From: Gammaproteobacteria bacterium
Lineage (GTDB): Bacteria > Pseudomonadota > Gammaproteobacteria > Eutrophobiales > Eutrophobiaceae
Reading direction: 5' to 3'
NCBI GenBank assembly: GCA_026710545.1
Contig: JAPOQU010000036.1
Location: 1-41,688, forward strand
DNA length: 41,688 nt
The position numbers and the translations under genes are program-made. Shown piece after piece: positions 28,324-36,049 of this stretch (position 1 is the stretch's first letter; each line of letters opens with the position of its first letter). The notes beneath the pieces were generated by a model. That model did no database searches and was not told where the DNA came from. It worked only from the letters and a program-made list of their open reading frames with translations.

Positions 28324-28502
28324 GGACGTGGGATCTTCTCTGATGAGTTGACATGCCCGGAACCGATTCCCCCAATTGCTCTTTTCTGAGAGAGCGAAGC
28401 AATTAGTTGCGCCTGACTATCAAGACCAAGAACAGGAACAGCGTGTATCTGATAACTACACTAAAACGTATAGTCTCAAGATATACAGAGAGATTTATCA
28501 TT
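28324..28502. other. Intergenic, no gene seen
   Basis: The stretch is AT-leaning and has a stem AATTGCT..AGCAATT (about 28374-28404) that could end transcription of the upstream pair. A promoter for the antitoxin-like frame at 28503 is expected but not clearly visible. Confidence 0.4.
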
Positions 28503-28601
28503 ATGTCCAAAACTGCCCCTGTCAACATGCGTGTGAAACATGATAAGCGTGCACTATTAGCCAAGGCTGCTGCAATGCTAAACAAGGACAGAAGCGCTTT
28601 T
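28503..28601 (+). pseudogene. N-terminal piece of a DUF1778 (TacA-type) antitoxin
   Basis: The first 33 codons read MSKTAPVNMRVKHDKRALLA and AAAMLNKDRSAF, the ribbon-helix-helix N-terminus of DUF1778 antitoxins, which normally partner a GNAT acetyltransferase toxin. Directly after DRSAF the similarity ends and the frame runs into unrelated residues, stopping at 28742. The sequence from about 28601 belongs, in another frame, to a restriction endonuclease. The antitoxin's remaining half and its toxin are absent. This is a recombination scar. Confidence 0.7.
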
Positions 28602-29200
28602 TGTCCTTATTCAGGAGCGCAAATTTCAGGTCAGCAATTAATCTGGTTCCGGAATATAAGAGAGAAGACGTTGTTTCTGCTGCAAAAGGACTGTTGCAGA
28701 GGGAAGATACACTCGCATCTGAATCCTCCGATAAACTCTTAAAAGAACGTGTAGTTATAAGCCGAAAAGAGGCAGCAAAATTTTTTATAAAATACGTTAA
28801 TGACAAATGGGGTCCTCATCAATTCGAGGAGAACGTGGGAGAAGCATTTGAGCGCAAAGGATATGAGCGCGTCTGGGGAAACAGCACTCGAAACGGCGGG
28901 GACGCCGACCATGTGTTTTGCTTACCGATTTCTGGAATTGATGAACTGGATGTATTGGATCGTACCCCGTTGCTGATAGTACAGGTCAAGCATAAAAGAG
29001 GGCGTGACTATAATGATGTTAAAGGGGTGAACCAGTTGGTGAAATGGGCTCTTAATGATAATGAGAAAGCAGACTACACAGTGTTATACAAGATATTATT
29101 CAGCAGTGCAGATTCTTTTACAGATGAATGTAAAAAGATAGCAGAGAAAAACGACATCATGCTGATTTGTGGCACTGAGGCCGGGCAGTTCATGCTTTGA
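28601..29200 (+). CDS. Mrr-like restriction endonuclease, probably missing its N-terminus
   Basis: The frame is open from about 28547 and encodes up to 199 residues from a TTG at 28601. It has the Mrr catalytic pattern: an early Glu in EENVGEAFERKGYERVWG, then NGGDADHVF (metal-binding Asp), then LLIVQVKHKRGRDYND with the QxK of this branch. The C-terminus DIMLICGTEAGQFML completes the fold. No ATG or ribosome-binding site is seen, and the start region coincides with the antitoxin fragment, so the original beginning is probably lost. The catalytic core looks intact. Codon use and base composition seem more AT-rich than the core genes. Confidence 0.7.
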   Translation: MSLFRSANFRSAINLVPEYKREDVVSAAKGLLQREDTLASESSDKLLKERVVISRKEAAKFFIKYVNDKWGPHQFEENVGEAFERKGYERVWGNSTRNGGDADHVFCLPISGIDELDVLDRTPLLIVQVKHKRGRDYNDVKGVNQLVKWALNDNEKADYTVLYKILFSSADSFTDECKKIAEKNDIMLICGTEAGQFML

Positions 29201-29218
29201 CTGAAAACGCCTTACCCC

Positions 29219-29698
29219 TCAAGGACGACCACTTTCACAGGCACCACTGCTTACGGCTTCTTCCATTTCTTCCAGTGTCACGAAAGAACCGGTATGTTGT
29301 AACGCACCATATAACCTGCCGATTGGCTCTACCGGTATTTTCTGTTTTTCCATCGTTAATCCTTCAAGGTGAAATTCAATAGCCTCTTTCATATTTTTTT
29401 CCACCTTTTTTCTGGTCCCGCCTGATGCAATGTTCTTGTGTGGAATGCCGATAATATCAATACTATCCTTACCCACCAGGTAAAAAACAACATGCTCGCC
29501 TTGCGGGAAACTGTAGTACCCTTCGGCAATATCCGGGCGTTGCTTGCCCAACAAAGGATTTTCAGCTAACCGGCCAAAGCGCTTTTCAAGCTGCTCCAAG
29601 TAGATATTACGTTGGATTTTGCCCCACTGCTGTTCTGTATATCGTCCGATGTTTTTTAAATCATCCCGCGCCCTTGGCGTGACCCTGAATGCGGACAT
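29219..29698 (-). CDS. parE: ParE/RelE-type toxin with a C-terminal extension of antitoxin-like segments
   Basis: ATG 29698 overlaps the ParD stop (TGATG). Residues 1 to about 90 are a ParE-type toxin: FRVTPRARDDLKNIGRYTEQ, ENPLLGKQRPDIAEGY and VVFYLVGKDSIDIIGIPHK. Normal relatives end within a few residues. Here the frame runs on to 159 residues. Residues 97-114 (KKVEKNMKEAIEFHLEGL) look like the conserved helix of HicB antitoxins, and 117-159 (PIGRLYGALQHTGSFVTLEE onward) look like an AbrB/VapB-type antitoxin tail. An internal ATG at 29353, six bases after AAGGA, could also start the last part separately as 44 residues. ParE toxins usually poison gyrase. Whether this one is active is unknown. 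Confidence 0.78.
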   Translation of the reverse strand: MSAFRVTPRARDDLKNIGRYTEQQWGKIQRNIYLEQLEKRFGRLAENPLLGKQRPDIAEGYYSFPQGEHVVFYLVGKDSIDIIGIPHKNIASGGTRKKVEKNMKEAIEFHLEGLTMEKQKIPVEPIGRLYGALQHTGSFVTLEEMEEAVSSGACESGRP

Positions 29699-29946
29699 CA
29701 AACTTCATTGTCCAGGTCATTAATAACAGTAGTCATGGAAAAATCATCAATAAATTCCCCGGCCCTGGCTTGTTCAGCGCCTTGAGCCAGGTGAGTTCGC
29801 AGAATTTCAATTTTGCTCTTGCGTTCTTCCATCACGCGCAAGGCATCCCGGATAACTTCGCTGGCAGAGCCATAACGACCACTGGAAACTTCATTTCTGA
29901 TAAATGTCTCCCAATGCTTCCCCAGGCTGAGACTTGTCGTAGCCAT
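29698..29946 (-). CDS. parD: ParD-type ribbon-helix-helix antitoxin
   Basis: ATG 29946 gives 82 residues starting MATTSLSLGKHWETFIRNEV and including the ParD/CopG signature SGRYGSASEVIRDALRVMEE. The acidic C-terminus (EFIDDFSMTTVINDLDNEV) is the expected toxin-wrapping tail. GAGGTG just upstream is the ribosome-binding site; a TTG at 29958 is less likely. It is encoded first and coupled to the toxin, the usual order, and should repress its own promoter in the AT-rich stretch at 29960-30000. Confidence 0.9.
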   Translation of the reverse strand: MATTSLSLGKHWETFIRNEVSSGRYGSASEVIRDALRVMEERKSKIEILRTHLAQGAEQARAGEFIDDFSMTTVINDLDNEV

Positions 29947-30058
29947 AACGCACCTCAACTATTCAAAATAAGTAAATATGAATATAGTTTAAGTTAATGA
30001 GAAATGCAATATTTTTTGGGTGTCCCGGATTATCTCTTTCCCGCAGCAATTCAACTTA

Positions 30059-30087
30059 TTGCGTACAGTCAGGGATGCAGGTACAAT
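30059..30087 (+). promoter_or_regulatory. Sigma70-type promoter of yefM-yoeB
   Basis: TTGCGT (30059-30064) and TACAAT (30082-30087) are separated by 17 bases and lie 28 bases before the yefM start codon. The promoter is expected to be autorepressed by the YefM-YoeB complex. Confidence 0.6.
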
Positions 30088-30115
30088 AATAAGTACAATG
30101 AAAGAGGCAAATACG

Positions 30116-30370
30116 ATGGAAACACTCAGCTACTCCGCATTTCGACGTCACCTGGCCGGCATTCTGGATAAGGTGAATGACGACCACAAGCCTGTCCTGA
30201 TTACGCGGCAAAATGGTAAACCTGCTGTAGTTATGAGCCTGGAAGATTTTCATGCCTATGAAGAAACCGCCTACCTTATGGCAAGCCCTGAAAATATGAG
30301 ACGTTTGAACGAAGCTATCTCAGAGGTAAGGGAAGGCAGGACGGTGCAACATGGGATAATCGAAGAGTGA
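30116..30370 (+). CDS. yefM: YefM/Phd-family antitoxin
   Basis: From ATG 30116 the product has 84 residues, close to E. coli YefM (83). METLSYSAFRRHLAGILDKV and PVLITRQNGKPAVVMSLEDF give the Phd/YefM N-terminal DNA-binding fold, and the C-terminal AISEVREGRT is the toxin-neutralising region. AGAGG precedes the start by eight bases; ATGs at 30098 and further upstream are in frame but less consistent with the family. It overlaps yoeB by four bases. Confidence 0.94.
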   Translation: METLSYSAFRRHLAGILDKVNDDHKPVLITRQNGKPAVVMSLEDFHAYEETAYLMASPENMRRLNEAISEVREGRTVQHGIIEE

Positions 30371-30621
30371 TTTTGTCCTGGGCTGAAACAGCCTGGGAAG
30401 ATTACCTGTATTGGCAGTCAGTCGATAAGAAAATACTTGAACGCATCAATACCCTGATTAAAGGTATTCAACGACAGCCTTGCACCGGTATCGGGGACCC
30501 CGAACCGTTAAAACATAATTGGTCAGGATACTGGTCTCGCCGTATCGACCGTACCCATCGTCTGGTCTACAAAGAGACGGGCAGCACGATTATTGTCATT
30601 CAGTGCCGTTACCACTACTGA
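30367..30621 (+). CDS. yoeB: YoeB mRNA-interferase toxin
   Basis: The 84-residue protein matches YoeB along its full length: WAETAWEDYLYWQSVDKKI, GDPEPLKHNWSGYWSRRID and the C-terminal CRYHY. The catalytic set known from E. coli (Glu46, Arg65, His83, Tyr84) is present in equivalent places. YoeB binds the ribosome and cuts mRNA in the A site. The start is GTG at 30367, overlapping the antitoxin stop as GTGA. Nothing suggests inactivation. Confidence 0.96.
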   Translation: MILSWAETAWEDYLYWQSVDKKILERINTLIKGIQRQPCTGIGDPEPLKHNWSGYWSRRIDRTHRLVYKETGSTIIVIQCRYHY

Positions 30622-30697
30622 ACGGGAAAGGCGCCGGCCGTTCTTAAAACAGCAAGATTCGGGTGGCCGGGATCAGCGAATAACTTATACTTCTCCC

Positions 30698-31591
30698 ATG
30701 AAAACCGTTTCCCGTTCAAGCTCGGCAGAAAATTACGAACAGATCGCGCAGGCGATTGCCTATATCCGTGATAACGCCGGGCTACAGCCTTCTCTTGAGC
30801 AGATCGCATCCCACGTCGGATTGAGTCCGTGGCATTTCCAGAGGAAATTCAGGGCCTGGGTGGGAGTCAGCCCCAAGCGGTTTCTTGAGTACCTGACCGT
30901 ACAGCATGCCAAGGAACTACTGGATAAGTCGGCTAGCGTGCTTGACGCGGCTCTGGACCTGGGGTTATCCGGGCCGGGCAGGTTGCACGATCAGTTTGTT
31001 TCCATTGATGCCGTAACCCCCGGCCAGTACAAGCAGTTCGGCAACGGATTGCGGATTTATTTTGGTATCCATCCGAGTCCGGTCGGGCTGATGTTTTTGG
31101 CGCTGACCGATAAAGGCATCTGTGAGCTGGCATTCGGGTCAGCGGAGATACTCGACCAGGAAGTAAAAAACCTGGGGAGGCGCTGGCCTGCCGCGCAGGT
31201 ATTTCACGACCCGCAACGTACCGCGCCGACCGCCGACAGGATATTCAGCCCCCGCAGCCGGACACAAGACAGGGCTCGAGCAGATTTTCGCCTGTTCGTA
31301 AAAGGGACAAATTTCCAGATCAACGTCTGGCGCGCGTTGCTCAGAATTCCGGAAGGCAGCCTTATATCCTACAAGCAATTGGCTCACGTAACCGGAAACC
31401 CCTCGGCCGTAAGAGCCACTGCTTCTGCGGTGGGCGCCAATCCTGTCTCTTACCTGATACCCTGCCATCGTGTTCTCCGCACATCAGGGGAACTGGGTGG
31501 CTATCACTGGGGAATCGAACGCAAGAGAGCACTCATCGCCTGGGATTCGGCGCTGACTGAATCCGTAAGTAAAACGGGCGCTGGGCAATAA
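30698..31591 (+). CDS. AraC-type regulator fused to O6-methylguanine-DNA methyltransferase (Ada-like, no zinc domain)
   Basis: The 297-residue protein joins an AraC/XylS DNA-binding domain (about 10-110: PSLEQIASHVGLSPWHFQRK, GVSPKRFLEYLTVQHAKELL) to an O6-alkylguanine transferase domain. The acceptor Cys256 lies in LIPCHRVLRTSGELGGYHWG, followed by the usual ERKRALIAWD end. The classic Ada N-terminal zinc domain that senses methylphosphotriesters is absent, so activation of the adaptive response would have to depend on Cys256 or another input. ATG 30698 begins MKTVSRSSSAENYEQIAQAI. It lies 76 bases after yoeB. Confidence 0.92.
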   Translation: MKTVSRSSSAENYEQIAQAIAYIRDNAGLQPSLEQIASHVGLSPWHFQRKFRAWVGVSPKRFLEYLTVQHAKELLDKSASVLDAALDLGLSGPGRLHDQFVSIDAVTPGQYKQFGNGLRIYFGIHPSPVGLMFLALTDKGICELAFGSAEILDQEVKNLGRRWPAAQVFHDPQRTAPTADRIFSPRSRTQDRARADFRLFVKGTNFQINVWRALLRIPEGSLISYKQLAHVTGNPSAVRATASAVGANPVSYLIPCHRVLRTSGELGGYHWGIERKRALIAWDSALTESVSKTGAGQ

Positions 31592-31682
31592 TCATTTGTC
31601 TACATCTGCGCGGATCGTTTTCGTCCCGTGGGTCAATCAGATAGAATGTTTTCCCGATGATCTTCAATAAGCCAACAGGGGA

Positions 31683-32318
31683 ATGAGCGGCGCGCGTGAA
31701 GAAACACGGGTGGCTGATGCATTTTTCCGTATCAATCGGAAAACATCGGCCCTGCTCATCATCGATATGCAGAACGCCTTTCTCGAACCGGGTGCAATAC
31801 TTGAGGCGCCTATGGGCCGCGACATTATTACGCGCCTCGCAAGGCTTATCGACGTGTGTCGAGAACTTTGCGTACCGGTAATCTGGGTCCGGCTCGACAG
31901 CAGCGCGCCCTACGGCGGTCTTCTCCTGGAAAAGTATCCATCTTTGCGGGAGCAGCAGGTACTGTATAAAGGGACGCACAGCTTCGAGCTTTTTTCGGAC
32001 ATGCCGGCTCCCCTGGAAAACGAGTTCCATATCGTCAAGCACAAATATGATGCGTTTCACCGCACCGACCTGGATACCCTGCTAAGAAACATCGGCGCGG
32101 ACACGGTTATCATTACCGGAGTGACGACGAACTGTTGTTGCGAATCCACCGCGCGCAGCGCCTTCGAACATGATTACAAGGTCGCCTTTACCAGCGACGC
32201 GACGGCAGCATTTGAAGAACGCCTGCATGAAGCCACCCTGGGCACGGTGCGCGAATTATTCGGACGAGTGGTGACCGTAGCTGAAGTAATTAATGAATTG
32301 GGCGATAGCCCGGCTTAA
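31683..32318 (+). CDS. Isochorismatase-like cysteine hydrolase
   Basis: The 211-residue protein has the family triad: Asp28 in ALLIIDMQNAFLEPG, Lys of HIVKHKYDAFHRT (about 120) and the nucleophile in GVTTNCCCESTARSAF, where Cys151-153 are three in a row and the first or second is probably catalytic. The family hydrolyses amides and vinyl ethers (nicotinamidase, N-carbamoylsarcosine amidase, RutB and others). The GVTTN.CCEST context is closest to the carbamoylsarcosine amidase / RutB-like group, but no pyrimidine-degradation genes are present. It probably forms an operon with the alpha/beta hydrolase 22 bases downstream. Confidence 0.88.
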   Translation: MSGAREETRVADAFFRINRKTSALLIIDMQNAFLEPGAILEAPMGRDIITRLARLIDVCRELCVPVIWVRLDSSAPYGGLLLEKYPSLREQQVLYKGTHSFELFSDMPAPLENEFHIVKHKYDAFHRTDLDTLLRNIGADTVIITGVTTNCCCESTARSAFEHDYKVAFTSDATAAFEERLHEATLGTVRELFGRVVTVAEVINELGDSPA

Positions 32319-32340
32319 CGGAACAGGGGAGGAAACAGGT

Positions 32341-33072
32341 TTGAAACTGACATTTGTACTGGTGCATGGCTCCATGCACGACGGGTCCTGCTGGGACGGG
32401 GTTATCACGGAACTCAACAGGCAGGGTCATGTCGCTTACGCGCCGACACTGGCCGGGCACGGCGAGGAGGCCGGGAATTTTTTTACCCGGACGGATTGCG
32501 TGGAATCCGTGGTCGATTACATTCTCGAGAGAGACATACGCGACTTCATACTGGCAGGCCACAGTTTTGCCGGGATCGTCATCCCGGGCGTTGCAGAACA
32601 GGTATCTGACCGGATCAACCGGGTCGTCTTTCAGAACGCCATGGTGATGGAAGACGGGGAAGCTATCTACGATGTCATACCACCCGTACATCAGCAGATG
32701 TTTGACGCAGTGATCAAGAGAGACGGCGAGAGAGCGAACTGGATATTGCCGTTCGATGTTTTTCGTGAAAGGTTTATCAATGATGCGGATTTGGAAACGG
32801 CCAAAAAGGTCTACGCCAGGCTGCGACCGATCTGCGCTTATTCCCAGAAAGAGAAAATCCCGATGCGCGGCTTCCAGAGATTACAGGTGCCCAGGAGTTA
32901 CATCAACTTTACCGATGATATCGTACTGCCCCACGGTGAATATGCCTGGTATCCCAGGATGGCGGACCGGCTTGGACTGTGCAGGGTGGTGCAAAAGCCG
33001 GGCAGCCATGAGGTGTGTTATACCAACCCGGAACTCCTGGCCGAAGCATTGGTTGAGGCGGGCAGGCCGTAA
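32341..33072 (+). CDS. Alpha/beta hydrolase, HNL/methylesterase-like
   Basis: TTG 32341 follows a strong GGGAGGAAA and gives 243 residues starting MKLTFVLVHGSMHDGSCW. The oxyanion-hole HG, the nucleophile elbow GHSFAG (Ser75) and a C-terminal His223 in KPGSHEVCY form the triad, with Asp probably in the segment TDDIVLPHGEY. The overall plan resembles the plant hydroxynitrile lyase / methyl-ester esterase branch. Substrate unknown. It is likely co-transcribed with the upstream isochorismatase-like gene, suggesting two hydrolytic steps on one compound (inference). Confidence 0.87.
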   Translation: MKLTFVLVHGSMHDGSCWDGVITELNRQGHVAYAPTLAGHGEEAGNFFTRTDCVESVVDYILERDIRDFILAGHSFAGIVIPGVAEQVSDRINRVVFQNAMVMEDGEAIYDVIPPVHQQMFDAVIKRDGERANWILPFDVFRERFINDADLETAKKVYARLRPICAYSQKEKIPMRGFQRLQVPRSYINFTDDIVLPHGEYAWYPRMADRLGLCRVVQKPGSHEVCYTNPELLAEALVEAGRP

Positions 33073-33192
33073 CAATTATTCTCAGTCATGCAGTTATGTT
33101 AGAATAAAAACTGTCTGAATTGGAATTTACCAGCCAATATCCTGAACAGCCGCTCCCCGAAAAATGGTCAATGCCGAGAGACTAGAAAAACC

Positions 33193-33837
33193 ATGAACAG
33201 CTTCAGGCAGGAACGGGCCTTTATAACAGGAAATTTCCTGTCCTTTCTTTCCGGGTTGTCCATCGGTTTACTGGTTGCATTTATTGTCTTTCTGCGTTAC
33301 CAGACGGTCGAATCTGAGCCGGGCAGTGAAGTGAATAAACCGGCAGTGGATGCAGGTAGCCAGTCACAAACCGAACGGAACCAACCGGATGTCAAGTTCA
33401 CGTTCTACGACACGCTGCGCAACAAGAAGGTCAATATCTCCGAATGGATGGCCGTCGAGAAGGACAAGCAGGAAGAAGCAGATGACCAGGACACGGTGGA
33501 AATCAGCGAACGCGATGAGAGCGGGGATAATACTGATGAACAGGAACAGCAAGCGGCCCGTCACCGGGACGCAGACGATGATATTACCGGATATGTCCTT
33601 CAGGTAGGCTCGTTCAGGGATTTCAGCTCAGCCGACCAGGTCAAGGCTGAACTTGCGTTACTGGGCATATTTGCCGATATCCAGCGCGTCCTGCTCAATG
33701 AGCAGGATGTCCGCCACCGGGTCCGTCTCGGACCGTTCAAGAGTATCGACGAGATGCGGGACATCCGCCGGAGGCTGCAGGACAACCAGATTGAATTCGT
33801 GCTGCTGGAACTACGGGCGGAACAGGATACGACCTGA
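33193..33837 (+). CDS. SPOR-domain membrane protein, FtsN-like
   Basis: The 214-residue protein has a short cytoplasmic tail, one transmembrane helix (about 14-36, LSFLSGLSIGLLVAFIVFL), a charged, Glu/Asp/Gln-rich linker, and a C-terminal SPOR domain (about 133-210: GYVLQVGSFRDFSSADQVKA, RHRVRLGPFKSIDEMRDI). SPOR domains bind denuded glycan at the division septum. In gammaproteobacteria ftsN commonly lies near priA and argS. Here priA is convergent only six bases away, which supports the FtsN assignment. No argS is seen. Confidence 0.85.
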   Translation: MNSFRQERAFITGNFLSFLSGLSIGLLVAFIVFLRYQTVESEPGSEVNKPAVDAGSQSQTERNQPDVKFTFYDTLRNKKVNISEWMAVEKDKQEEADDQDTVEISERDESGDNTDEQEQQAARHRDADDDITGYVLQVGSFRDFSSADQVKAELALLGIFADIQRVLLNEQDVRHRVRLGPFKSIDEMRDIRRRLQDNQIEFVLLELRAEQDTT

Positions 33838-33843
33838 AGATAT

Positions 33844-36045
33844 TTACAACATGTCCTGGGGATCGATGTCCAGATACCACCGTGTCCTTTTTGCTTCCGG
33901 CAGGTCTTCCAGTAACCGGCACCACGGTGCGAGCACTTTTCTCAACAGGTTCCTGTTGCCGCACTGGATCAGCAACTGATTGCGAAAGCGCCCTTTCCGC
34001 TTCTCTATGGGCGCACTGACGGGTCCAAGAACAGTCAGTCCGGTATCGAGTTTTTCCAGTTCACGGCGGGCACAATGCAGAAATTTCTCTGCGGCTTCCT
34101 GGCTTGCGGCCTCGGCCCCCAGCAGTGCCAGGTAGGAATATGGCGGTAATTGCGCTTTCTTTCTCTCGGTAAGCAGCATGCCGGCGAACTCGTTATAATC
34201 CCGGGCCACCAGCGCTTGCAGCAACGGATGGCCGGGGAAATGGGTCTGGATGAAAACAACGCCGGGCCTGTCCTCGCGTCCGGCCCTGCCGCTTACCTGG
34301 ACGATGAGTTGGGCCATGCGCTCAGTGGCGCGGAAGTCGGTGCTCAGAAGACCTGCGTCCGCGTCGATGATCCCTACCAGTGTCAACCTGGGGAAGTGGT
34401 GACCCTTGGCAAGCATCTGGGTGCCTATCAGTATGTCCGCATCACCACTCGTGATCTGCCTGATCATCTTTTCCATTGAGCCTTTGCGCCGGGTGCTGTC
34501 GCGGTCAATACGCAGTATCCTGGCCTGCGGGAAATGTTCGGCGAGGGCCCTGTCCAGGCGCTGGGTGCCGTGACCTACCTCCAGGAGTTCGGACTGGTCG
34601 CAATCCGGACACCTGCCAGGCAGTTTCCGGCGTGCGTCACAATGGTGGCAGACCAGCCTGTTTTTATCTTCGTGCCAGGTCATCTTCACGCTGCAACGAT
34701 CGCATTCAGCGTGCCAGCCGCAACTGTGGCAGAGGATGACCGGTGCATAACCCCTGCGATTCAAAAACAGCAGTACCTGGTTATTGTTTTCCAGGGTGAC
34801 GGCGATCTCGTCAAGCAGGGTCTTCGCTACGGCGCTGTAGACGGGTTTATTCCTGAGGTTGAGAAAACGGATTTCCGGCGCTTCGGCGCCGGTTGCCCGT
34901 GACGGCAGGTGCTGCCGTATATATTTCCGGCTTCTTATGTTTTTTATGGTTTCAAGGGATGGTGTGGCAGAGCCCAGCACCACCGGCACATTATCAAACT
35001 TGCCGCGCACCACTGCGATATCCTTGGCTGAGTATCGAAACCCGCTGTCCTGCTTGTAGGACGGATCGTGTTCCTCGTCAACAACGTATATCCCGGGTGA
35101 TTTCAGTGGCGTCCACACCGCCGAGCGGGTTCCTATGATCACCGCGGCGTCACCATTTCTTGCCGCCAGCCAGTTGCGCAGGCGTTCAGTTTCATTCAGG
35201 GCGGAATGTTGCACCCTGATATCGACCTGTAACCTCTGCCTGACGCGGTCGATAAACTGCGTGGTCAGACCGATTTCCGGCACCAGGATCAAGGCTTGCC
35301 TGTGCTGCGCTATCACGCGTCTCACGGCTTCGATATAGACTTCGGTCTTGCCGCTGCCGGTGATCCCCTGCAATACGTGTGTACGGTGGGTTTCCGGGTT
35401 CGCCGCGATCGAGTTGACCGCCTCGATTTGCTCCTGGTTCAGTGCAAATCCCCGCTCTTCGATCTCTTCCGCTACCGCGCCGGGGAGTCCGGTTACCGTC
35501 CGTAACACCAGCCCCTTCTCAAGCAGCGCATTCAGCGGCCTGGCATATTGGGCCTGTCGCGCCCTGAGTTCCTGCCGGGTCAATCCTGCCGGACTGCTGC
35601 GCAAAATTCGCAACAACGATTGTTGCGCAGGCGCGTGGTTTCCCGGCTCTGCCGTATTTCCTTCGGCACCGGCCACAAATATCTCGTCGTAGCCCCTGTC
35701 AACCGGCTTTCCCCGGCGCAGGAGCACGGGAAGCGTAGTGAACAACACCTCACCAGCCGGATGGTGGTAATAGTCGGCAGCCCAACGCAGCAACTTAAAA
35801 TGGCGGGCTGAAAAAACCGGCTCGTAATCAATGACGTTGTTGATGAATTTCAGTTGATCCGGATGCAGGGAAGTCCGGTCGGCAACACCCGTCACTATAC
35901 CGACCTGCTCCCTGCGCCGGCCGAACGGGACGCTTACCCGCATCCCGGGCTGAAACTCTACAGGCAGGAAATTTTCACCGATTGCGTAGTCGTAATGCCG
36001 GCGCAGCGGCACCGGCAATGCCACCTGTAAATATGTTTTTTTCAC
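33844..36045 (-). CDS. priA: Primosomal protein N' (replication restart helicase)
   Basis: The 733-residue protein (E. coli 732) loads DnaB at abandoned forks. It has the N-terminal DNA-binding domain (RRHYDYAIGENFLPVEFQPG), Walker A ITGSGKTEVYIEA near 228, the DEEH box VVDEEHDPSYKQDSGFRY near 320, and the PriA zinc cluster with paired Cys (CHSCGWHAECDRC and CHHC..CPDC, about 435-480). The late helicase motif GTQMLAKGHHFPRLTLVG is also present. It sits five bases downstream of mrcA on the same strand, so the two may be co-transcribed. Confidence 0.97.
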   Translation of the reverse strand: MKKTYLQVALPVPLRRHYDYAIGENFLPVEFQPGMRVSVPFGRRREQVGIVTGVADRTSLHPDQLKFINNVIDYEPVFSARHFKLLRWAADYYHHPAGEVLFTTLPVLLRRGKPVDRGYDEIFVAGAEGNTAEPGNHAPAQQSLLRILRSSPAGLTRQELRARQAQYARPLNALLEKGLVLRTVTGLPGAVAEEIEERGFALNQEQIEAVNSIAANPETHRTHVLQGITGSGKTEVYIEAVRRVIAQHRQALILVPEIGLTTQFIDRVRQRLQVDIRVQHSALNETERLRNWLAARNGDAAVIIGTRSAVWTPLKSPGIYVVDEEHDPSYKQDSGFRYSAKDIAVVRGKFDNVPVVLGSATPSLETIKNIRSRKYIRQHLPSRATGAEAPEIRFLNLRNKPVYSAVAKTLLDEIAVTLENNNQVLLFLNRRGYAPVILCHSCGWHAECDRCSVKMTWHEDKNRLVCHHCDARRKLPGRCPDCDQSELLEVGHGTQRLDRALAEHFPQARILRIDRDSTRRKGSMEKMIRQITSGDADILIGTQMLAKGHHFPRLTLVGIIDADAGLLSTDFRATERMAQLIVQVSGRAGREDRPGVVFIQTHFPGHPLLQALVARDYNEFAGMLLTERKKAQLPPYSYLALLGAEAASQEAAEKFLHCARRELEKLDTGLTVLGPVSAPIEKRKGRFRNQLLIQCGNRNLLRKVLAPWCRLLEDLPEAKRTRWYLDIDPQDML

Positions 36046-36049
36046 GGAT

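Noticed and set aside
27239..30621. Accessory patch considered as an integron cassette array
   Set aside because: Genes are in both orientations and no repeated attC-like hairpins or integrase were seen between them.
30620..30645. Stem GAACGG..CCGTTC after yoeB considered as a terminator
   Set aside because: The stem is six pairs with a 12-base loop and only two T residues follow; too weak to call.
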